From NCBI GenBank assembly GCA_030621655.1, contig JAUXHH010000117.1:1-5586 (forward strand): DNA of 5,586 nt, given 5' to 3'. Under the pieces are notes generated by a model. That model was given only the letters and a program-made list of their open reading frames with translations, had not been told where the DNA came from and did no database searches. The translations under genes and the position numbers were made by a program. The stretch is from Desulfobacterales bacterium. GTDB taxonomy: Bacteria; Desulfobacterota; Desulfobulbia; Desulfobulbales; BM004. This document shows positions 1-5,012 of the stretch, in pieces (position 1 is the first letter of the stretch; each line of letters starts with the position of its first letter).

Positions 1-25
1 CCCTTGAACCCTTGAAACCTTCTTT

Positions 26-1219
26 TCACCGTATCGCCGAATCAGGCGGCACGGTGGAACAGCGCCAGGCAGGAATCACTGTGGCTCCAAGATAGGGCAT
101 CACGGAAAATGAAAAAATAAGCATAAGGTCGGCTAATGTTACGGATGGCAGCAACTTGAATGAGGGATGAATGACAGACCACCCTATCATGACAGGTTTT
201 AAGAGCGACGCGTCAAAGAATGCCACATGAATATAGGCTGCCGTACATCCAATGATAAAGGCAAAGGTTGAAACCAGGGTGCTTTCCCAGAAACGCACAG
301 CAAGAATATCAGCAGTCTCCCAGCCAAGAATTTTGAGTATGCCGATCTCCCTTCTTTCATCAGGGGACAATCCTGAAGCCTTATCCCAGGCAAGAATTGC
401 AAAGGCAATCAGGGCTGTTAAAAGACAGATTGATGCAAAACCGCTGCGCCAACTGAAAACAACCTGATATGTCTTCTGGATCTGAGACTTAGTGAGGACT
501 CTGGTGTCAGGCAGCAGTGCGGCTATTTTTTTTGCTATGGTCTCAATTTCAACTGGATTGGCAACATAGACGCAGAGGTCTGTAACCATTGTTTCCGGGA
601 TAGCAAAGAGTTCACGGGCATCGGCAAGATTCATGATTATCAGATCATTAGTCAGGAGATCAGTTCCCTGGTCGAAGAGCCCTACCATTTTAAAAGATTT
701 CAAGGAAAGGTCCGGTTTGAATAAGGAGAAGATGCGCCGTTTGCCGAGTCCCAGAATATTATGCACCGAGCGGCCGAGTACCGCAGTGCCTGGTTCAGTG
801 ATTTTAGGAAAATGTCCATAGGACAGAGTGAGATTGAGCTTGTTGCCGGAGGGCATAGAGTCCGATTCCAGCGCCATAATAGTGTAATTGGCCAGGTTTG
901 ATCCATCAAAATAGTATCCCCAGACCCTTGGAATGATTGCCCGGATGCCATAAAGGGAACGTAACTTTTCTTTATAGGCCAGCGGAATGGCTTCCTGTCT
1001 TCCGGCAGACATCTTTTGTATTGTTATTTCCGGGGTGTTTTCCAGAACCGATTCAGCTGAATTGGACAGGGCTCCGGTCAACATTTGAAATGAGCCCAGC
1101 AAAAAGATCACCAATGCGAATACCAGCATTATGCCCAGATTTTTCAGTTTTCTTCTCCATAGGGAAGAAAGGGAAAAATCGAGAATATTAAACTGTTTTT
1201 CCAAACCTTTAGGTATCAT
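26..1219 (-). CDS. FtsX/MacB-type ABC transporter permease
   Basis: This 397-residue protein is probably the membrane subunit of an ABC transporter that works on the periplasmic side of the inner membrane, as in the MacB/LolCE/FtsX superfamily. A first membrane helix lies at about residues 28-51, preceded by the basic stretch LWRRKLKN. A large extracytoplasmic domain follows (about 52-258). Three more helices lie near 260-280, 311-333 and 363-385, giving the usual 1+3 layout. The segment ERREIGILKILGW after helix 2 matches the cytoplasmic coupling loop that contacts the ATPase, and the C-terminal PAW...P..AIR is the usual FtsX ending. The start is ATG at 1219, 11 bases after the stop of the upstream gene. 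I see no good Shine-Dalgarno sequence, so translational coupling is possible. No ATPase gene is in the window; it probably lies to the left. The substrate is unknown. Confidence 0.9.
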   Translation of the reverse strand: MIPKGLEKQFNILDFSLSSLWRRKLKNLGIMLVFALVIFLLGSFQMLTGALSNSAESVLENTPEITIQKMSAGRQEAIPLAYKEKLRSLYGIRAIIPRVWGYYFDGSNLANYTIMALESDSMPSGNKLNLTLSYGHFPKITEPGTAVLGRSVHNILGLGKRRIFSLFKPDLSLKSFKMVGLFDQGTDLLTNDLIIMNLADARELFAIPETMVTDLCVYVANPVEIETIAKKIAALLPDTRVLTKSQIQKTYQVVFSWRSGFASICLLTALIAFAILAWDKASGLSPDERREIGILKILGWETADILAVRFWESTLVSTFAFIIGCTAAYIHVAFFDASLLKPVMIGWSVIHPSFKLLPSVTLADLMLIFSFSVMPYLGATVIPAWRCSTVPPDSAIR

Positions 1220-1230
1220 GGCAATACAGT

Positions 1231-1524
1231 TTACCGGGTTTCCTTGTTTGCTTTTACAGCCCAGAAGGAACCGGTGGGAAAGTGTTCAAGTGCTCCGGGA
1301 TGATCCATAAACGGGGCCATAGGGTCACTCACTGCCGGATGTCTTGTATAGCGTGCCTCAGTGGCAACACAGAGGTCTGTGAGCCCCAGTCCTGCAACCG
1401 CAATCTTCTGTATTTTTTCATCAGATTGCAGTTCCTCTTTCAATTGTTGTGAATGGATGAAAAGAGAGGTGTCAACAAAGAAGAAAAACAGAAGGATGAT
1501 GAGTAGAATGTGTGAAGGCCGCAT
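1231..1524 (-). CDS. small membrane-anchored protein of unknown function in the permease/NosL operon
   Basis: This 97-residue protein has one strongly hydrophobic N-terminal segment (about residues 5-24, ILLIILLFFFFVD), either an uncleaved signal anchor or a poor signal peptide. A short polar linker and a compact C-terminal part follow. The latter carries the striking string LTDLCVATEARYTRHP and then PFMDHPGALEHFPTGSFW, rich in His, Pro and aromatic residues. I recall similar TEARYTRHP / HFPSGS proteins beside ABC permeases in Geobacter-like genomes, but cannot verify this here. It lies between the NosL-like gene (60 bases upstream) and the permease (11 bases downstream), which supports a role with the transporter, perhaps as a periplasmic or accessory subunit. 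No clear Shine-Dalgarno precedes ATG 1524, and no better in-frame start was found. The function is not known. Confidence 0.75.
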   Translation of the reverse strand: MRPSHILLIILLFFFFVDTSLFIHSQQLKEELQSDEKIQKIAVAGLGLTDLCVATEARYTRHPAVSDPMAPFMDHPGALEHFPTGSFWAVKANKETR

Positions 1525-1584
1525 AATATTTACATTAAAGGAAGGGGGTAGTATTTTTAGTGCGTTGGATCTCTAAACCGGACA

Positions 1585-2088
1585 TCAGCGCATTTTCTGA
1601 GCTACCCGCAGCGAATCAATGAGTTCGGATGTAATTTCACTGAAAATAAGAATTTCTCTGCCGCGATGGTCTTTCAAAAAAGATTTTGCAGCCTCTTTAG
1701 ATTCAAATGGAATAAGTTCATGACCCATGGGACCGTAAACATCACTGCCGACAACGTAAAAGGCATCCTGTGCCGAAATCCAACTGAGTGAATAATAGTC
1801 TTTAACATATATATTCTTGATAGCCTCTCTGGGTGGGGCCATATATCGTTCAGGATCAAAATAGAGGACCATCATATCCTTGACACCGTCAAAAAATCTG
1901 GTCTTTCCTGAATCCTCGTAATGTATTTGGGTCACCCAGTTTGGATATTTCGCCACAAACATGCCGCAGACCGGGCAGCGAGTCTGGGGAGGTACTATTT
2001 CAGTTGCTTTGCCATTGGCATAGAGAACGGGTGCAAGGATAAACAGTTGGGCAAAAAGTATTAGTATAAGAATTCTTGCTGTTTTCAT
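1585..2088 (-). CDS. NosL-like periplasmic metal-binding protein
   Basis: This 167-residue protein has an N-terminal signal peptide (hydrophobic core at about residues 6-22, likely cleavage after LYA at 24). There is no lipobox, unlike classical NosL lipoproteins. Residues 38-43 read CPVCGM, the hallmark of the NosL family. In that family NosL is a copper(I) chaperone for nitrous oxide reductase, and Cys and Met near this site are candidate ligands. The rest follows the family pattern: an aromatic FFDGVKDMM segment near residues 65-73, a YYSLSWISAQDAFYVVGS stretch, and a GPMGHELIPF segment. The start at ATG 2088 is fixed by the Shine-Dalgarno AGGAGAG on the minus strand (2096-2102), 7 bases upstream. 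It follows the TlpA-like gene by 34 bases. With no nosZ or nosDFY in view, a role in general copper or metal handling for an envelope enzyme is as likely as denitrification. Confidence 0.88.
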   Translation of the reverse strand: MKTARILILILFAQLFILAPVLYANGKATEIVPPQTRCPVCGMFVAKYPNWVTQIHYEDSGKTRFFDGVKDMMVLYFDPERYMAPPREAIKNIYVKDYYSLSWISAQDAFYVVGSDVYGPMGHELIPFESKEAAKSFLKDHRGREILIFSEITSELIDSLRVAQKMR

Positions 2089-2122
2089 AGAGATTCTCTC
2101 CTGGTTTATATGATGTTAGCGA

Positions 2123-2638
2123 TTATTCCTGAAAGTATTGACCGAGAAGTTCATTGAGTTCTGCCTCACTGACCCCCCCCAGTAGAGCTGCGAGCAGTTT
2201 ATGTTCTGGTGACAGGATCAGGGCAAGCGGTTGCACTCTGACATTATATTGCTTGGCAATTCTGCCTTTTGGATCATAAAGCACAGGAAACTGAATTTTA
2301 AGTTCATCTGTAAAATTTTGCACTTCTGCAGAATTGGCTCCATTATTGTTAATGTATACAATCTCAAGGCCCTTCTGGCGGTACGTATCATAAAATTTAT
2401 TAAAGATAGGAGTGTCCGCTTTACAGTAGGGGCAGTCGAGCAGAAAGAAACGTACAATTGTCGGGCTGCCTTTATGGGAAGCCAGTGAAAAGGATTTGCC
2501 TCCAAGATCAGTGCCTGTAAATGAAGGGAGCGTGTCTCCTATCCGGATGGCTTTTTTGTTATCTCCTGAACAGCTGTTGAGCAATAAAAGACTGACAGCA
2601 AGAGAGAGAAATAAGATTATTAAGGTTTTACTTTTCAT
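2123..2638 (-). CDS. TlpA/ResA-like thioredoxin-fold lipoprotein
   Basis: This 171-residue protein is predicted to be a membrane-tethered thiol-disulfide oxidoreductase of the AhpC/TSA-TlpA group. The N-terminus has a lipoprotein signal (hydrophobic residues 6-20, lipobox LNSC with Cys23). The thioredoxin-like domain starts near GDTLPSFTGTDLGG (34-47). The active site is CPYC at residues 69-72, following the FFLLD strand. The expected cis-proline is Pro137 in VRVQPLALIL. Such proteins usually keep periplasmic cysteines reduced, for example for cytochrome c or copper-site maturation, so a place just ahead of a NosL-like gene makes sense (inference). It appears to be the first gene of the minus-strand operon. 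The start at ATG 2638 has a modest Shine-Dalgarno (AGGAA on the minus strand, 2650-2654) about 11 bases away. Both active-site cysteines are ordinary TGC/TGT codons. Confidence 0.92.
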   Translation of the reverse strand: MKSKTLIILFLSLAVSLLLLNSCSGDNKKAIRIGDTLPSFTGTDLGGKSFSLASHKGSPTIVRFFLLDCPYCKADTPIFNKFYDTYRQKGLEIVYINNNGANSAEVQNFTDELKIQFPVLYDPKGRIAKQYNVRVQPLALILSPEHKLLAALLGGVSEAELNELLGQYFQE

Positions 2639-2769
2639 TTTTCTTGAAATTCCTATGTAACTTTATACAGCATACAGCAAAGCTTCTGGAAAGATTATGC
2701 AAAAAAACAGAGAGAGTCTGAATTTTAAATTTTTATGCAATTATAAATAGTAAACGATGCAGAGGTTTT

Positions 2770-2823
2770 CGGCAAGACGGAGTAATGTAAAAAAGGTAGA
2801 TATCTTACATTATTACTTTGCCG
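2770..2823 (+). other. bulged long hairpin in the divergent intergenic region
   Basis: Three consecutive paired segments are visible: CGGCAA (2770-2775) with TTGCCG (2818-2823), AGT (2781-2783) with ACT (2815-2817), and AATGTAA (2784-2790) with TTACATT (2805-2811). That makes 16 base pairs, with a 5-base bulge on the left arm (2776-2780), a 3-base bulge on the right arm (2812-2814) and a 14-base loop. No T-run follows, so it does not look like an intrinsic terminator. It could be a leader RNA structure, a small RNA or a decayed repeat. I do not recognise it as a known riboswitch. Confidence 0.45.
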
Positions 2824-3032
2824 GGTGTGGGTGCGGAGACCCTATTAAAAACTTGCTACAAAAAAGGTTGCAGAGTATCTTCCTCAATCTGTCGGTCGAA
2901 TCAGACAGGAATAATCCAGCAGTAAAAGTTGCTGTTTGATGAGGGCGGTATTAGTTATTTATAAAATGAATTACTTCCTGATTTTCTGAAAATAAGAACG
3001 AGAATAATTATTTCATATAACTGACTATTATA

Positions 3033-3040
3033 AAGGAGGG
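3033..3040 (+). promoter_or_regulatory. strong ribosome binding site of the selenoprotein gene
   Basis: AAGGAGGG lies 8 bases before ATG 3049. It is the strongest Shine-Dalgarno in the window and fixes the start of the Sec-containing gene. The next segment after the internal TGA has no comparable site, which argues against a separate downstream gene. Confidence 0.85.
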
Positions 3041-3048
3041 TTTTTGCT

Positions 3049-3900
3049 ATGAAGCAGGTTCGCAGGATAGGCATTTTGTTGACTGCACTGATTTTTTGTT
3101 TCAGTGGACTGGTTATGGCCGAAGTAGAGATGGGACAATCAAAGACGTTTAAACTTGATGCCAAACCCATTGATATGACTAGTTCTGCTGACGGTAAATA
3201 TACCTTTATCCTTGCGGAGGGTGGAAAGGTTTTTATACTGGACGGTAGCGGCACACTCAAGGATACTCTGACTGTGAGTGAATCAGTGATGAGCATTGGC
3301 ACCTCTCCCAAAGGTGATTTGCTACTGCTTGCTGATAGCAAAGAGAACACCCTGGAGGTGGTTAAGATCAGTTTTGTCGTTGATATTGACATTGCCGGCC
3401 TGGCCTTCAAGGGGCCTGCCGACGCCTCGGTGGTCGTTGCTGTGTTCAGCGACTACCAATGACCTTACTGCGCAAAGGTCGAACCTTTACTCGAGCAGGT
3501 GCTCGGGCAGTATCCGAATGATGTTAAACTGGTTTTCAAAAATTTCCCACTGACAAGAATACACAAGTCTGCCATGAATGCAGCGATAGCTTCCCTGGCC
3601 GCACACCAGCAGGGAAAATTCCAGGAATATCACGCAGAACTTTTCAAGAACTACAGCAGTCTCAGCGATGCAAAATTTGAGGAGTTTGCGCAGTCTCTAG
3701 GGCTCAATATGGAACAGTTCAAGCAGGATATGAAAAATCCGGCCCTGGCTGCCATGGTCCAGCGTGACCTGAAAGATGGCGTCGAAGCCGGGGTGCGCGG
3801 CACGCCTTCCATTTTCATTAACGGCCGCATGCTCCAGCAGAGAAGCCTTCCTGGTTTTAAACAGGTTATTGATGCTGAACTGGCAAAGAAAAAGAAATAG
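3049..3900 (+). CDS. selenocysteine-containing DsbA-family thiol oxidoreductase with N-terminal propeller-like domain
   Basis: Read through one in-frame TGA (3460-3462), the gene encodes 283 residues ending at TAG 3898-3900. Residues 1-24 are a signal peptide (cleavage after VMA). Residues about 25-115 form two repeat-like units (PIDMTSSADGKYTFIL, then VMSIGTSPKGDLLLLAD) resembling blades of an NHL/YVTN beta-propeller. The linker FKGPADASVVVAVFSDYQ leads into the DsbA-like thioredoxin fold. Here the redox motif reads U138-P-Y-C141, where U is encoded by TGA and relatives normally have Cys. The fold continues with VKLVFKNFPL, a helical insert, and the cis-proline loop GTPSIFINGR (Pro253). The likely role is periplasmic disulfide oxidation, reduction or isomerisation, with Sec as attacking nucleophile. 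Without readthrough, a catalytic-domain-less 137-residue product would result. It is probably co-transcribed with the YjbQ gene 45 bases downstream. A nonsense mutation is the alternative, but its exact position at the catalytic Cys and the intact downstream frame make Sec much more likely. Confidence 0.9.
3460..3462 (+). other. in-frame TGA read as selenocysteine (Sec138)
   Basis: The codon follows GAC TAC CAA (D-Y-Q) and precedes CCT TAC TGC (P-Y-C). It thus replaces the N-terminal, nucleophilic Cys of a CxxC motif, the usual place for Sec in redox selenoproteins. No other stop occurs in the frame between 3049 and 3898. Confidence 0.9.
3461..3511 (+). promoter_or_regulatory. candidate bacterial SECIS element
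   Basis: Downstream of the TGA, CTCGAGC (3490-3496) pairs with GCTCGGG (3501-3507) around the 4-base loop AGGT, with one G-U pair in the stem. The loop begins 34 bases after the TGA and has G in its second position. This fits the bacterial SelB-binding pattern of a small apical stem-loop, a G early in the loop and a spacing of about 16-37 bases. Two other short stems lie between: AAAGG/CCTTT (3474-3478 with 3484-3488), and ACTGC/GCAGT (3467-3471 with 3507-3511), which could close the whole as a junction. GACCTT/AAGGTC (3461-3466 with 3475-3480) is a competing fold. The apical hairpin is well supported; the overall fold is inference. Confidence 0.65.
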
Positions 3901-3945
3901 GCTCTTTAAAGATTGTGCAGTTGTCTGCTGAATGAAGAGGTCAAT

Positions 3946-4362
3946 ATGAAAAGCTTTCGTAAGGAACTCTGGTTTAATGTGCCATCCAGACGGGCATTTA
4001 TCAATATCACACCACAGGTGGATGAATGCCTGCGGGAAAGTGGTGTTATGGAAGGATTAGTGCTGGTCAATGCCATGCATATAACTGCCTCGGTCTTTAT
4101 CAATGACGATGAATCCGGCCTGCATCATGACTATGAGGTCTGGCTTGAAAAGCTTGCCCCCCATGAGCCTGTCTCCCAGTATCGTCATAACGGGTATGAA
4201 GACAACGCCGATGCCCATTTGAAAAGACAGGTGATGGGCAGGGAAGTGGTTGTGGCAATTACTGACGGCAAGCTTGATTTCGGCACTTGGGAACAGATAT
4301 TTTACGGTGAGTTTGATGGTGGTCGTAAAAAAAGAGTCCTGGTAAAAATCATCGGCGAATAA
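3946..4362 (+). CDS. YjbQ/UPF0047 family protein
   Basis: This 138-residue cytoplasmic protein covers the full length of the YjbQ (UPF0047) family, a single compact beta-rich domain. Family marks in order are FINITPQV (18-25), GLVLVNAMHITASVFIND (37-54), the conserved D62 after LHH, YRHNGYEDNADAHLK (79-93), and DGKLDFGTWEQIF (107-119). It ends in EFDGGRKKRVLVKI. The conserved histidines at 45, 81 and 91 are candidate metal or active-site residues. E. coli YjbQ has been reported to have a weak thiamine phosphate synthase activity, and the true role is debated. The start is ATG 3946, set by the Shine-Dalgarno GAAGAGG at 3934-3940; an upstream TTG at 3913 in the same frame is less likely. It follows the selenoprotein gene by 45 bases without a terminator between. 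No functional link to that gene is evident. Confidence 0.92.
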   Translation: MKSFRKELWFNVPSRRAFINITPQVDECLRESGVMEGLVLVNAMHITASVFINDDESGLHHDYEVWLEKLAPHEPVSQYRHNGYEDNADAHLKRQVMGREVVVAITDGKLDFGTWEQIFYGEFDGGRKKRVLVKIIGE

Positions 4363-4388
4363 CTTTAATCACAATAAATTTTAAGTCT

Positions 4389-4450
4389 AAAGGACTCAAG
4401 CCGGTGCATTTACATGATGCAATCTGACAGCTTGGGTCCTTTTCTTTTTT
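4389..4450 (+). terminator. intrinsic terminator after the selenoprotein-yjbQ operon
   Basis: AAAGGACTCAAGC (4389-4401) pairs over 13 positions, one of them a T-G wobble, with GCTTGGGTCCTTT (4430-4442). An inner TGCAT/ATGCA stem (4405-4409 with 4417-4421) extends it, and the run TTTTTCTTTTTT ends it at 4450. It begins 26 bases after the stop of the YjbQ gene. This is a textbook Rho-independent terminator for the plus-strand transcript. Confidence 0.88.
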
Positions 4451-4471
4451 AGCAGAGACCGGATGTCCGGG

Positions 4472-4748
4472 GGTGACTAATCAGCCCGCATTTCTCACGA
4501 ACATTTCAGCATTTAATAGTGAGTGGTGATAGTCTGAGGGCATAGAAGATGGTATACGGGATATTGACAGGAACAGAGTGTTTACGAATGCTGCAAATAA
4601 AAAATGTGCTGAATTGTTCGCGCAAGGCAAGCCGATACATCCGTATAGCCTGCAGTGTAAGGCGTTAAGCATACTAAAGTATAGCTCAACCTCCTTACAC
4701 TTTGTCTATCCGGCGCCTCGGCTTGTGAGAAACCCGGGCTAGTCATCC
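4472..4748. repeat. inverted-repeat element, MITE- or REP-like, foldable as a three-way junction
   Basis: The ends are imperfect inverted repeats. The left end carries GTGACTA, GCCCG and TTTCTCAC (4473-4498), and the right end reads GTGAGAAA, CGGGC and TAGTCAT (4725-4746), with a 3-4 base indel between them. Inside, CGAACATTTCAGCA (4498-4511) pairs with TGCTGAATTGTTCG (4607-4620) at 13 of 14 positions. CAAGCCGA (4628-4635) pairs with TCGGCTTG (4718-4725). Nested in the latter arm, AGTGTAAGG (4654-4662) pairs with CCTTACACT (4693-4701), and ATACT pairs with AGTAT at the tip (4671-4675 with 4678-4682). The three stems abut almost without gaps. No transposase frame is present, and I see no clear target duplication. 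It is probably a non-autonomous mobile repeat or repeated structured element; copies elsewhere in the genome would prove this. Confidence 0.65.
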
Positions 4749-5012
4749 TAACAATTTATAGGGGTTGATAATTTAACAGAGCATCGTTTGATTATACTAT
4801 ATTCAAAAATATACAGTGTTTTTTGAGTCAATATAGGGGTTTTTATGTATTTTATTATACCAAAATTATATTTTATATATAGATACTTAATAAGAAAACT
4901 GTAAATAGTAGTTTTTTTTGCAGGGGCAATTGGGCAAGTAAATAGACATAAATAACTATATGAAAAAATGCGGGTTGTGCTTGAAGTAATGCCCCATTAC
5001 AGAGGAGATTAA
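4749..5012 (+). promoter_or_regulatory. AT-rich leader and promoter region of the FKBP gene
   Basis: These 264 bases are gene-free and very AT-rich, most of all at about 4790-4915. A TATACT at 4794-4799 could be a -10 box but lacks a good -35 at 16-18 bases. TTGAGT (4823-4828) with TGTATT (4846-4851) at 17 bases is a second weak candidate. Just before the gene, GTAAT-GCCCC-ATTAC (4986-5000) can form a 5-bp hairpin, 2 bases ahead of the Shine-Dalgarno AGGAG (5003-5007). The region surely carries the FKBP promoter, but its exact place is uncertain. Confidence 0.4.

Larger units (their letters stand above)
2639..3048. other. divergent intergenic region of about 410 bases
   Basis: This region separates the leftward TlpA/NosL operon from the rightward selenoprotein operon and should carry both promoters, but I see no convincing -35/-10 pair for either. 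It holds a tandem ATACAGC repeat (2665-2678) in the leader of the minus-strand operon and a bulged hairpin (2770-2823). A 13-base palindrome, ATTTTC-T-GAAAAT, at 2981-2993 might be an operator. An AT-rich stretch runs up to the ribosome binding site at 3033-3040. A 60-codon open frame (2757-2939) lacks a ribosome binding site and overlaps the hairpin; I did not call it as a gene. Confidence 0.6.

Noticed and set aside
1..16. Tandem CCCTTGAA repeat at the left edge
   Set aside because: Only two 8-base units just after the stop of the permease gene; too short to support a function.
2821..2850. G-rich stretch as a riboswitch (c-di-GMP or cobalamin)
   Set aside because: None of the conserved core motifs of those riboswitches that I know are present, and the distance to the next start is about 200 bases.
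3460..3462. The TGA as a nonsense mutation making a pseudogene
   Set aside because: The frame after it is intact to a natural end, the codon is precisely the catalytic Cys position, and a SECIS-like hairpin follows. A random mutation would rarely meet all three.
3913..3945. Upstream TTG start for the YjbQ gene
   Set aside because: It would add residues rich in Cys and Leu not seen in the family and would overlap the GAAGAGG ribosome binding site, which is well placed for ATG 3946.
4459..4470. CCGGA-TG-TCCGG palindrome beside the terminator
   Set aside because: A perfect but very short inverted repeat; it may be a part or flank of the neighbouring repeat element and has no support as a separate site.
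4481..4672. Minus-strand open frame of 63 codons
   Set aside because: It lies wholly in the inverted-repeat element, has no recognisable domain and is better explained by the paired segments.
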